Source: an uncultured Flavobacteriales bacterium (GTDB lineage: Bacteria > Bacteroidota > Bacteroidia > Flavobacteriales_D > Parvicellaceae). Taken from it: a stretch of 64,000 nt of DNA. Location: the NCBI GenBank assembly GCA_938075455.1, contig CALJHN010000007.1, positions 46,864-110,863 of the forward strand, in the 5' to 3' direction. Position numbers and translations under genes: made by a program. The notes under the pieces are model-generated. The model was not told the origin of the DNA. It searched no databases and saw nothing but the letters and a program-made list of their open reading frames with translations. Below, piece after piece: positions 8,892 to 16,905 of the stretch (the first letter of the stretch is position 1; each line of letters opens with the position of its first letter).

Positions 8892-9545
8892 TTATATTTG
8901 AATGTCTTTGAGACAAATTGCAACACCAAAGAAGACCATTAACCCGCCTATTAAAATTCCAATTACAGACAAAACCTTATTATCTAGTTTTTCTTTTAAT
9001 CTGCTTGAAAAATAGATTTTAAAGACATCTACAATAAACATCGTTAGTAATGTAATTCCAAAAAATGAAAATAGTTTAAAATCTCCTAGTTTTAATTCAT
9101 TGGTTGCATAGGTGCTAGCAGCTATCCAAAATATAAGTACACCAGGATTTATAGCATTTAGTCCAAGTCCTTTAATTAATAATTGAAAAGGGTAAATTAT
9201 TTTCTTACTAGTATCTGTTTCAATTTCTTTAACTTCTTTTATTTGAGAATTATTTAATTTAATTTGTATAATATTTTTGTAAACATAAGCTATTCCCAAC
9301 AAAACAAATATTGACCCAGCTATATATTTAATAAATGAATTTGTAGTCAACCAATGATTGATTTTTTCTGCAACAAAAAAAGCAGCTAAAAGATATATAG
9401 CATCACTTAAAAGTATACCAATATCTAAAAAAATCGCAGCTTTAAATCCTTTTTTTATGCTAGTTTCAATTAAAATAAAAAAAGCAGGACCTAGCATAAA
9501 ACTTATTAGTATTCCAAAGAAAATACCATTTTGAATTATTTCCAT
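8892..9545 (-). CDS. LysE family translocator
   Basis: 217 residues from the ATG at 9545. The N-terminus (G-I-F-F-G-I-L-I-S-F-M-L-G-P-A-F-F-I-L-I-E) is the diagnostic G-x-x-x-G-P LysE/RhtB motif, and five or six membrane helices follow, with the second conserved part G-L-G-L-N-A-I-N-P-G-V-L-I-F-W near residues 130-145. Family members export amino acids such as lysine, threonine or homoserine. A longer in-frame start at 9584 is rejected because it lies inside the hairpin of a terminator (9567-9594) and would begin with poly-Phe. The FAD oxidoreductase follows immediately. Confidence 0.82.
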   Translation of the reverse strand: MEIIQNGIFFGILISFMLGPAFFILIETSIKKGFKAAIFLDIGILLSDAIYLLAAFFVAEKINHWLTTNSFIKYIAGSIFVLLGIAYVYKNIIQIKLNNSQIKEVKEIETDTSKKIIYPFQLLIKGLGLNAINPGVLIFWIAASTYATNELKLGDFKLFSFFGITLLTMFIVDVFKIYFSSRLKEKLDNKVLSVIGILIGGLMVFFGVAICLKDIQI

Positions 9546-9566
9546 GGCAAAATTTAGGGTTAATTG

Positions 9567-9594
9567 AAAAAAAAAAACCGCCATAAGGCGGTTT
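9567..9594 (-). terminator. Rho-independent terminator of the 63-aa gene
   Basis: Reading the minus strand, an 8-bp perfect stem AAACCGCC / GGCGGTTT with a TTAT loop is followed by a run of at least ten T. It lies just downstream of the 63-residue gene (9621-9812) and upstream of the LysE gene, so it should separate the two transcripts. Confidence 0.85.
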
Positions 9595-9620
9595 AATATT
9601 TAATTAATCAAATTTTTTAA

Positions 9621-9812
9621 TTATCCCTTAACAAAAGGAAGACCTGTTTTAGGGCTTTCTACAACATTTTTACCAGCCGGTAAATCGCAAGCATTAGATC
9701 TTTCATCTTTGCAGAAGTAATAAATAGTTTGATTTCTTCCACCTCTAAGTTCTACATCTTTAGTGTGCAAGTAGTAAGTTTTACCTTTACTATTGGTATG
9801 TGAATACGCCAT
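9621..9812 (-). CDS. Small conserved hypothetical protein
   Basis: 63 residues. The sequence M-A-Y-S-H-T-N-S-K-G-K-T-Y-Y-L-H, then L-R-G-G-R-N-Q-T-I-Y-Y-F, C-K-D-E-R and C-D-L-P-A-G-K, resembles a small cytosolic protein found in varied bacteria whose members I recall as uncharacterised. It has two cysteines, no signal peptide and no membrane helix. It is a monocistronic gene: no neighbour is close on its upstream side and a strong terminator follows it. That arrangement suggests an independently and perhaps strongly expressed small protein. Confidence 0.7.
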   Translation of the reverse strand: MAYSHTNSKGKTYYLHTKDVELRGGRNQTIYYFCKDERSNACDLPAGKNVVESPKTGLPFVKG

Positions 9813-10243
9813 TTTATTAAATTTTAATTGTTTACATTTCTAATATAATAAAAACATGGCTATTAATCCCTGAAAAACAAGGATTTATCACATTTTTTCT
9901 TCATATCGGTGTAAAATTATTAGTTTATAAAGGATTTTACCAGTATTTGTTAAGTTTATATGGTTAAAAAACTAATATCTAATTGAGAGTTTAATTTTCA
10001 GTATCAAGTTCCTACTTCTTGCAGTTCTTTTTTTGATATTTGGATATGTCCAATTTCCATACTACAATGAAAACAATAGAAATTCTATTTTTTATGACAA
10101 GATAAGGATAGAAATTATTTTTTTGAGTTAGGAGATGCAATTCTTAAAAAAACATCAAACAAACAGAAGGTATATTTTCAACTTTCATGAAATTATAAAT
10201 ATTAACTATATCTTGCATTAAGTTCAACAAATAATTTAATAAA
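9813..10243. other. Intergenic region of 431 bases
   Basis: No intact gene is visible. The right half holds the frameshifted relic described separately (9976-10190). The left 160 bases are AT-rich and contain no recognised RNA, repeat or terminator; they should include the promoter of the minus-strand 63-aa gene, but I see no clear -7 box. Confidence 0.5.
9976..10190 (+). pseudogene. Possible relic of a small exported or membrane protein
   Basis: One frame (9976-10131) encodes a hydrophobic signal-like segment F-L-L-L-A-V-L-F-L-I-F-G-Y-V then F-P-Y-Y-N-E-N-N-R-N-S-I-F-Y-D. A second frame (10101-10190) continues with D-K-D-R-N-Y-F-F-E-L-G-D-A-I-L-K-K-T-S. Joined by a single frameshift near 10100 they would give a plausible protein of about 70 residues. 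There is no ATG at the beginning. I read this as a decayed gene; it could also be chance in AT-rich DNA. Confidence 0.3.
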
Positions 10244-10600
10244 ATGAAATCTTATAATATTTCTCTGATAAGTTCCTTAGTACTAATTACGATGAGTGGT
10301 TGGGGCTATCTATCCTCCGAAACTCCATCAATAACAGCATTGATACCACTATTTTTTGGTTTAGTTCTACTATTTTGTTATCCAGGAATTAAGAAAGAAA
10401 ATAAGATTATTGCTCATATTGCTGTCACTTTAACTCTACTTGTTTTTCTAGCTCTTTTTATGCCACTTAAAGGTGCTTTTGGAAGAGAAGATAATGGCGC
10501 AGTCTTAAGAATATCAATAATGATTATAGGATCAGGAATTTCACTTTTTGGATTTATAAAAAGTTTTATAGCTGCTAGAAAAGCTAGGGAAAACAGTTAA
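10244..10600 (+). CDS. Small multi-spanning membrane protein
   Basis: 118 residues. Four hydrophobic segments are seen at about 7-22, 28-46, 56-73 and 86-107, with a charged K-K-E-N-K between helices 2 and 3 and a basic C-terminus (A-A-R-K-A-R-E-N-S). The N-terminal G-W-G-Y and the P-L-F-F-G-L-V-L-L segment are reminiscent of small conserved membrane proteins in marine bacteria, but I cannot name a family. It ends 23 bases before hflX on the same strand. Confidence 0.6.
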   Translation: MKSYNISLISSLVLITMSGWGYLSSETPSITALIPLFFGLVLLFCYPGIKKENKIIAHIAVTLTLLVFLALFMPLKGAFGREDNGAVLRISIMIIGSGISLFGFIKSFIAARKARENS

Positions 10601-10623
10601 TTTCAAAATAATCTAAACCATCA

Positions 10624-11745
10624 TTGGAAAAAGCAGTTCTTGTAGGAATTAATTACTCTTCTCAGACCAATGCCCAAACTAAAGAGTTTTTAAACGAACT
10701 GGCATTTCTAGCTCTTACATCTGGGGCCAAAATGGTCAAAAAATTTACTCAATCTTTGAATGTTGCCCATTCAACAACTTTTGTTGGTAAAGGAAAACTT
10801 ATTGAAATAGAATATTTTGTAAAAGAAAATGAAATTGATCTGGTAATATTTGACGATGATTTAACTCCCTCACAACTAAGAAATATTGAAAAGCAATTGT
10901 GCTGTAAGATTTTAGATAGAAGTAATTTAATATTAGATATTTTTGCTAGTAGAGCTAGAACTGCTCACGCAAAAACCCAAGTAGAATTAGCCCAGTATCA
11001 GTATCTCTTGCCTCGACTAACTCGGATGTGGACCCATCTAGAAAGGCAAAAAGGAGGAATAGGAATGAGAGGTCCTGGAGAGACACAGATTGAATCTGAT
11101 AGAAGAATAATAAACCAAAAAATAAGTAATTTAAAACAAAAGCTTACTAAAATTGACAAGCAGAAATTTGCTCAAAGAAAAAATCGAGGTAATATGGTTA
11201 AAGTTGCCCTTGTTGGCTATACCAATGTTGGCAAATCAACATTGATGAATATTATAAGTAAGTCCAAGGTATTTGCTGAAAATAAACTATTTGCAACATT
11301 AGATACAACTGTAAGAAAAGTAGTGGTAGATCAAGTTCCATTTTTACTCACCGACACAGTAGGGTTTATAAGGAAATTACCACATCAGCTTGTAGAATCT
11401 TTTAAATCAACACTAGACGAAGTTAGAGATGCTGATGTTTTAGTTCATGTAGTGGATTTGTCCCATTCCGTTTACCAAGATCAAATGAATTCAGTCAATA
11501 AGACTTTGAATGAGTTGATGACAGATTCTAAGGAAACAATATTATGTTTTAATAAGATTGATAGAATTCCAAAACAAGAATTAAAATCTCTAAAAGAGTT
11601 TTGGGAGAACAAAGAATTTAATGTTGTTTTTATTTCTGCAATTGAAAAATTAGGAATTCAAAATTTAAAAAAAGAACTTTTTAACAAAGTGAAGGATATT
11701 CATTACACTAGGTTTCCCTTTAATAAGACTCCTGTCTATTATTAA
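10624..11745 (+). CDS. hflX: GTPase HflX
   Basis: 373 residues. HflX binds ribosomes and rescues or splits stalled ones under stress. An N-terminal HflX domain (residues 1-130) and the signature G-G-I-G-M-R-G-P-G-E-T-Q-I-E-S-D (144-159) precede the GTPase domain: G1 at G-Y-T-N-V-G-K-S (198-205), G3 at D-T-V-G (244-247), G4 at N-K-I-D (310-313). The start is TTG at 10624, the only start that keeps the N-terminal strand. The length is near the short end for the family. The dehydrogenase gene follows 29 bases later. Confidence 0.93.
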   Translation: MEKAVLVGINYSSQTNAQTKEFLNELAFLALTSGAKMVKKFTQSLNVAHSTTFVGKGKLIEIEYFVKENEIDLVIFDDDLTPSQLRNIEKQLCCKILDRSNLILDIFASRARTAHAKTQVELAQYQYLLPRLTRMWTHLERQKGGIGMRGPGETQIESDRRIINQKISNLKQKLTKIDKQKFAQRKNRGNMVKVALVGYTNVGKSTLMNIISKSKVFAENKLFATLDTTVRKVVVDQVPFLLTDTVGFIRKLPHQLVESFKSTLDEVRDADVLVHVVDLSHSVYQDQMNSVNKTLNELMTDSKETILCFNKIDRIPKQELKSLKEFWENKEFNVVFISAIEKLGIQNLKKELFNKVKDIHYTRFPFNKTPVYY

Positions 11746-11774
11746 GAAATAATTTTTGTTATATTCAAGTTAGA

Positions 11775-12725
11775 ATGGGTAAGAAATTAGTTATAGGCTC
11801 TTCTGGCCAAATTGGAGTTGAATTAATTGAGCAATTAGCAAAAGAATTTGGTGCCAACCAAGTAATAGCAAGTGATATAAAATCTGTTTTTGATAAAAAA
11901 AATTCAGCTGTAGAATATGTCATACTTGATGTTTTAGACAAAGAGAAGTTGTTTAAAACAATAAAAGATCACAATATTTCAGAAGTTTATTTATTGGCAG
12001 CAATGTTGTCTGCAATTGCTGAAAAAAATATTCAATTAGCATGGGATTTGAATATGAAAGGCCTATTCAATATATTAGATTTAGCAAAAGAAAAACATAT
12101 TGAAAAGATTTTTTGGCCTAGTTCTATTGCTGTTTTTGGACCAACAAGCCCAAAATTAAATACTCCTCAGTCAACTTTATTAGAACCCTCTACAGTTTAT
12201 GGCATAAGTAAAATGTCTGGAGAAAGATGGTGTGAATATTATTTTTTAAAATATGGAGTAGATATAAGAAGTTTAAGATATCCAGGGATAATAAGCTATA
12301 AATCTCAACCTGGAGGAGGAACTACAGATTATGCAATTGAAATTTTTCATGCTGCAATTAATCAAGGCTTTTATAATTCTTTTATTTCTAATGAAGTTAC
12401 ACTTCCAATGATTTATATGAAGGATGCTATCAGAGCAACAATGGAACTCATGAGAGCCGACAGAAAAACCCTGTCTATAAACTCTAGTTATAATTTGGCT
12501 GCAATAAGTTTTAATCCAGCAGAAATAGCTAACGAAATAAAATTTTTATTCCCAGAATTTAAAATAACTTATAGTCCTGATTTTAGAAATAGAATTGCAT
12601 TGTCTTGGCCTTCCATTATAGATGATAGTGTTGCAAGAAAAGATTGGGGTTGGAAACACGAATTTGACTTGAAAAAGACAATTTTGGAAATGATTAATGG
12701 AATTAAAAATTCAGTTTTTAATTGA
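11775..12725 (+). CDS. NAD-dependent epimerase/dehydratase, L-threonine dehydrogenase type
   Basis: 316 residues, extended short-chain dehydrogenase fold. NAD-binding G-S-S-G-Q-I-G is at 8-14, the catalytic serine in W-P-S-S-I-A (about 116), and Y-G-I-S-K (Tyr142, Lys146). The stretch R-Y-P-G-I-I-S and P-G-G-G-T-T-D-Y-A, plus the C-terminal W-P-S-I-I-D-D-S-x-A-R-K-D-W-G-W, match the SDR-type L-threonine 3-dehydrogenases that convert threonine to 2-amino-3-ketobutyrate. No 2-amino-3-ketobutyrate CoA ligase (kbl) is in the window. It overlaps the convergent acyltransferase by 8 bases. Confidence 0.82.
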   Translation: MGKKLVIGSSGQIGVELIEQLAKEFGANQVIASDIKSVFDKKNSAVEYVILDVLDKEKLFKTIKDHNISEVYLLAAMLSAIAEKNIQLAWDLNMKGLFNILDLAKEKHIEKIFWPSSIAVFGPTSPKLNTPQSTLLEPSTVYGISKMSGERWCEYYFLKYGVDIRSLRYPGIISYKSQPGGGTTDYAIEIFHAAINQGFYNSFISNEVTLPMIYMKDAIRATMELMRADRKTLSINSSYNLAAISFNPAEIANEIKFLFPEFKITYSPDFRNRIALSWPSIIDDSVARKDWGWKHEFDLKKTILEMINGIKNSVFN

Positions 12726-14043
12726 ATCTATTCTGAACCCTATCAAACGTCTCTTTAATCGCATCAAATAATTCATTTTTAGATGCACTTTTATAATTCC
12801 ATCCTCCCTTAATTTTAATTAAAAGTATCCAGTATCTGAAGTTAATCATTGCAATTACTGGTGCAATTAATAAAAAGACTAATCCATAAGACCAATTTTT
12901 AAATATTGTTAATAAAGTGGCTATTAAAAGCCAATAAAATATAAATAAAACAACTCCAATAGCTTGTTTTAATGATGAATGAAAATGTTTGTCTTTAATT
13001 TTATTTTCCACAAACCAAACAGGTATTTTATATGGTAAATAATTGGTAAATAATCCCATTATATGAAATGGGGATAACAATAATAAAATTAAGGTTAGAA
13101 TAACCAATCTCAAATACGATAAAGGCAAATTATTAAATAAATAAGGTCTGATTTTATTACTAATCGAAAAAGACTTTATGCTTTTTAAATCCGAAATTAG
13201 ATTTTCATACTCTTTTGGGTTATTTTTTTTTAAATATTCAGACTTAATTAATTTTTCTTTTCTTAAGTCAAATTTTCTTTCTAGCTCTGCATTGTCTTCT
13301 TTTAAAGGTAACCTATGAAGAAGAAAGTAAAGTTCATCATAGTTTTCTTGATCGCGAATATTTATAATTAAAGATTCTAAATCATCGCCAATTTTTAAGG
13401 TTAATTTATTAATAGCTTCTGCACTATTTTCTTCAAATTCTGTATAATAATTGCTTACTTTAATTGGGTTTCCAACGTTAAGTAAAATTTCAGAATTCAT
13501 ATTAAAATGATTGTCATAGTCTATTCCAACAGGAATAATATATAGAGGAGTCTCTTTTCCATATCTAGAAAGTGTTCCAAAAGCTATTCTAGCTAAACCC
13601 TTTTTAAGTGGACGAAGCATTTTTATAAAATTGTGATTTCCTTCTGGAAAAATCACTAAACTTTCTTTATTTTTCAATATTTTATGAGATTCAATAAATG
13701 TTTCTTCATTTTTTTCAATGGTATTAATACCGTCTCTTTGTCTATATATTGGAAGCATATTAAAACTTCTTAAAAGTTTATTGGCTATATTATTTTTAAA
13801 AATATCAGCTCTTGCCAAGAAATTCAAAGCAGTATTACTTTGACTAGCAATAGTAATAGGATCTAGAAATGCATTTTGGTGGTTAACAGCATATATTATA
13901 CCAGCATTATTTGGGATTTTTTCCTTCCCATGGAATTTAAATTTCTTAAAGTAAGTTCTTGAACCAGTAATTAAAATAGCGTACCCTATTTTATATCCAA
14001 AATTCCAGTTTTTAAACCAATAACCTATCCAAAATTTTCTCAT
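12718..14043 (-). CDS. Membrane-bound acyltransferase (PlsC/GPAT-like)
   Basis: 441 residues. The acyltransferase domain is N-terminal: N-H-Q-N-A-F-L-D-P (54-62), with five residues between the catalytic His55 and Asp61 instead of the usual four, then I-F-P-E-G-N-H (about 132-138). The H-x5-D spacing resembles the yeast Gat1/Gpt2 glycerol-3-phosphate acyltransferase group. Residues 300-325 and 360-405 contain membrane helices. The role is probably the acylation of glycerol-phosphate in phospholipid synthesis at the inner membrane; the donor is not readable. It lies 3 bases after pheT on the same strand. Confidence 0.78.
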   Translation of the reverse strand: MRKFWIGYWFKNWNFGYKIGYAILITGSRTYFKKFKFHGKEKIPNNAGIIYAVNHQNAFLDPITIASQSNTALNFLARADIFKNNIANKLLRSFNMLPIYRQRDGINTIEKNEETFIESHKILKNKESLVIFPEGNHNFIKMLRPLKKGLARIAFGTLSRYGKETPLYIIPVGIDYDNHFNMNSEILLNVGNPIKVSNYYTEFEENSAEAINKLTLKIGDDLESLIINIRDQENYDELYFLLHRLPLKEDNAELERKFDLRKEKLIKSEYLKKNNPKEYENLISDLKSIKSFSISNKIRPYLFNNLPLSYLRLVILTLILLLLSPFHIMGLFTNYLPYKIPVWFVENKIKDKHFHSSLKQAIGVVLFIFYWLLIATLLTIFKNWSYGLVFLLIAPVIAMINFRYWILLIKIKGGWNYKSASKNELFDAIKETFDRVQNRFN

Positions 14044-14046
14044 AAT

Positions 14047-16476
14047 TTATCTTAGAATAGCATTAAATTCATCTTTTAATTTAACTTGTATAGAATTCAT
14101 TACAGAATCAACCTCCTTGTCTTTAAGTGTTCTTTCAGAGTGCAAAAATTCAAATCTTAGACCATAAGCTTTTTGGTCAATATTTTTTTTATCTCTATAT
14201 ATGTCAAATAAAGTTGTTTTTTTTAAAAGCTTACTATTTATTTGGTTAACTGAACTTGTGATTTCTTGCATTGTTACTTCTTCATTAATTAAAACGGATA
14301 AATCTCGGAATACTTTTTGAAATTTATTGATAGGTTTAATTTCAGTTTTTGAATCTAAAATAATCTTCATAAGACTATCAAAATAGATTTCAGAAATAAA
14401 ATAATGCTTTTTAAATCCTATTAAGTTGGATATTTCTTTTCTAACCGTTCCTATTGTCGCCAATTTATGTTTTGCTTTCTTAAACGACAACCCTTCCTCC
14501 CATAGATGGTCTTTTCTTAGCATTTCTATTTCGTAATAAATCCCAAGAGACTTAAATACACTTTCAATTATGCCTTTTAAATGAAAGAAACTACTTTCTA
14601 GTTTCCCATTAAACCAATGCTCTTCATTTTGCAGCCCAGTTGTAGCTACTAATAATCTATTTTCTTGGTCATATTTATGTCCATTTTTAGAATAAACTTT
14701 CCCCCATTCAAATATGATTCCGTTAGAATTTCCGTTAAAATGATTGAATTTTAAGACCTCTACGGCACCATAAATTAAGCTTTTTCGTAAAGTGGCTGTG
14801 TCATTGCTCAGAGGATTTAGTAAAGAAATATGGTTGCTAGATTTTTCATCGAGAAAATTACCATATTCTCGTTTTACTAAGGAATTATTCATTATTTCGT
14901 AACAGCCTAAGCTCACTAAATGATTGCTTATTTTTTGTTGAATAGAATGGTTGGTTTTTAACTTGGGAATGGAAGGCGAACTATTTATTTTTTCAGGGAT
15001 CTCAATATTGTTGTACCCATATATTCTAAGAACCTCTTCTGCTATGTCAATTTCTCTAGTTACATCGTTTCTATATGCTGGGACACTTACCAAAGCTTTA
15101 TTTGTATTAATACTATCTACTTTAATCTCTAGATGAGTTAAAAGATCAGTTATGGTTTTGTTGTCCAGCTTAATACCGCCAATTTTTCTAATTTTTTCAA
15201 AATTTATTTCAAAAGATATGTCTTCAGTTTCTTCTAGGTGAACATCTAATATTTCCGAAGCTATTTCACCTCCAGAAAGATCTTTTATGATTTCCGAAGC
15301 TTTAATTAATGCTGGTAATACCATAGAGGGATTAACTCCCCTTTCATATCTAAATGAAGCATCTGTATTTAAACCATGCCTTTTAGCAGTCTTTCTTATT
15401 AAAACTGGATTGAAAAGAGCACTTTCAATAAATATACTCTTAGTTTTTTCTGTTACTCCAGACTCAAGTCCTCCAAAAACACCAGCCAAACACATCTCCT
15501 TTTCACTATTACAAATCATAATATCTTCTTTGTCTAGTTTTCTTTCTTGCCCATCAAGGGTGGTAAAAAGAGTTTGATCTTTTGGGGATCTAACTATTAT
15601 CTCATTACCAATTATTTTATCTAAATCAAATGCATGAAGTGGTTGCCCAAAGTTGTGTAGTACATAATTAGTAACATCTACAATATTATTAATAGGCTTT
15701 ATTCCTATAGATTCTAATTTATCTTTTAACCATTTTGGACTTGGTTTAACTTGAATATTTTTTATTACAATACCTGTATATCTCTGGCATTGAACAGAGT
15801 TTTCGATAGAAATATTTATTTCAATGTTTTTCCTTGTTACAATCTGTGATTTCTCAGGAATTGCTTTAAGGACAGAACTGGAAGGTAATAATTTTTTGAA
15901 TTTTAGTGCTGCTAACAAATCTCTTGCAACTCCATAATGACTCATTGCATCCGATCTATTAGGGGTAAGTCCAATTTCAAAAATTGTATCTCTAAAAACA
16001 TTAAAATAGTTCGCTGCTGAATCCCCGATATTTGCATCTTTATCAAGAACTAAAATGCCATCATGTCCATCTCCAAGACCAATTTCATCTTCCGCACAAA
16101 TCATTCCAAAAGACTCTTGTCCTCTAATTTTAGCATTTTTAATTTCTAACGAACTATTATTTTTTTGGTAAATAGTAGTTCCAGGTTTTGCAACAACCAC
16201 CTTTTGTCCTTTTTTCACATTGGGAGCTCCACAAACAATGGTATAGTTTTTGTCTTCCCCTAAATCAACTTGTGTAATATTTAATCTATCTGCATTAGGA
16301 TGTTTTTCAACACTTTTAACTTCCCCAACTATTAATCCTTGAAGTCCACCTTTTATGTTTTCGTATTCTTCTTCTCTTTCAACCTCTAAACCAATATCAG
16401 TTAAAAGAACAGAGGTTTGATGAGGGTCCAGTTTGAAATCTAAAATTTCTTTTAACCATTTGTAAGATATTTTCAT
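14047..16476 (-). CDS. pheT: Phenylalanyl-tRNA synthetase beta subunit
   Basis: 809 residues, the normal full length. It charges tRNA-Phe together with the alpha subunit (pheS at 31.66 kb). In order: tRNA-binding OB domain (about 40-155, with G-E-V-K-S-V-E-K-H-P-N-A-D-R-L), B3/B4 editing core, B5 domain, the inactive synthetase-like core, and the anticodon-binding FDX-ACB domain at the end (F-R-D-L-S-V-L-I and F-D-I-Y-R near 720-780). The gene stands head-to-head with tRNA-Phe, with 149 bases between pheT's start and the tRNA's 5' end. Confidence 0.96.
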   Translation of the reverse strand: MKISYKWLKEILDFKLDPHQTSVLLTDIGLEVEREEEYENIKGGLQGLIVGEVKSVEKHPNADRLNITQVDLGEDKNYTIVCGAPNVKKGQKVVVAKPGTTIYQKNNSSLEIKNAKIRGQESFGMICAEDEIGLGDGHDGILVLDKDANIGDSAANYFNVFRDTIFEIGLTPNRSDAMSHYGVARDLLAALKFKKLLPSSSVLKAIPEKSQIVTRKNIEINISIENSVQCQRYTGIVIKNIQVKPSPKWLKDKLESIGIKPINNIVDVTNYVLHNFGQPLHAFDLDKIIGNEIIVRSPKDQTLFTTLDGQERKLDKEDIMICNSEKEMCLAGVFGGLESGVTEKTKSIFIESALFNPVLIRKTAKRHGLNTDASFRYERGVNPSMVLPALIKASEIIKDLSGGEIASEILDVHLEETEDISFEINFEKIRKIGGIKLDNKTITDLLTHLEIKVDSINTNKALVSVPAYRNDVTREIDIAEEVLRIYGYNNIEIPEKINSSPSIPKLKTNHSIQQKISNHLVSLGCYEIMNNSLVKREYGNFLDEKSSNHISLLNPLSNDTATLRKSLIYGAVEVLKFNHFNGNSNGIIFEWGKVYSKNGHKYDQENRLLVATTGLQNEEHWFNGKLESSFFHLKGIIESVFKSLGIYYEIEMLRKDHLWEEGLSFKKAKHKLATIGTVRKEISNLIGFKKHYFISEIYFDSLMKIILDSKTEIKPINKFQKVFRDLSVLINEEVTMQEITSSVNQINSKLLKKTTLFDIYRDKKNIDQKAYGLRFEFLHSERTLKDKEVDSVMNSIQVKLKDEFNAILR

Positions 16477-16582
16477 AAAAAGTAGTGGTTTTCACTGTAA
16501 AATTAACTGCTTTTATTATCTGACAAAAAATAACTGCAATAAAATACTTGACTACTATATACAACTATTAGTTTAAAAAATG

Positions 16583-16611
16583 TTTGATGATGTAAAATTT
16601 TTATATTTTTG
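16583..16611 (+). promoter_or_regulatory. Promoter of tRNA-Phe
   Basis: TTTG at 16583-16586 and TATTTTTG at 16604-16611, 17 bases apart, match the Bacteroidota -33/-7 consensus (TTTG and TAnnTTTG). Transcription would start near 16617, about 9 bases before the mature 5' end. Confidence 0.65.
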
Positions 16612-16625
16612 GCGCTCTTAAAGTT

Positions 16626-16698
16626 GGTGCCTTAGCTCAGTTGGTAGAGCAATGGACTGAAAATCCATGTGTCCCTGGTTCGATTCCTGGAGGCACCA
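16626..16698 (+). tRNA. tRNA-Phe (GAA)
   Basis: 73-base cloverleaf. The acceptor stem GGTGCCT pairs with AGGCACC, the D arm contains TAGCTCAGTTGGTAGAGC, the anticodon stem-loop TGGACTGAAAATCCA presents GAA, and the T arm is CCTGGTTCGATTCCTGG. The discriminator base is A; the 3' CCA is not encoded. It has its own promoter upstream and a terminator 7 bases downstream, so it is a monocistronic tRNA. Confidence 0.97.
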
Positions 16699-16704
16699 CT
16701 TATT

Positions 16705-16734
16705 AAAAGCTCTCATTATTTGAGAGCTTTTTTT
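16705..16734 (+). terminator. Rho-independent terminator of tRNA-Phe
   Basis: A 9-bp stem AAAGCTCTC / GAGAGCTTT with loop ATTATTT is followed by a run of T. It starts within 10 bases of the tRNA 3' end. The 150 bases between it and the next promoter element show nothing else. Confidence 0.9.
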
Positions 16735-16886
16735 AATTAATTACCTCTATAATCTATCTTATTAAATTAAAAGGAGCTCTAGATAATTTCATCAAATGAT
16801 TAAAAGTCGTTATTAAACTTATAATATCATTTTATTATTAATTGTTTTTTTTACTTCACTTACTTTATTTCCACAATAAATACAAT

Positions 16887-16894
16887 TAAATTTG
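16887..16894 (+). promoter_or_regulatory. Candidate -7 box of the 16.9-kb histidine kinase gene
   Basis: TAAATTTG fits TAnnTTTG. No clear -33 TTTG is seen about 19 bases upstream. The predicted start of transcription is only a few bases before the ATG at 16906, so the message would have almost no leader. Confidence 0.4.
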
Positions 16895-16905
16895 AGCCTT
16901 GTAAA

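Noticed and set aside
9546..9584. Longer start for the LysE-type gene
   Set aside because: It lies inside a terminator hairpin and T-run and would add only a low-complexity N-terminus.
12653..12666. A fifth copy of ATTGGGGTTGGAAA, in the L-threonine-dehydrogenase-like gene
   Set aside because: It encodes the conserved D-W-G-W-K of that enzyme family, so the match is explained by protein constraint. It does weaken the claim that the motif is specific to the accessory region.
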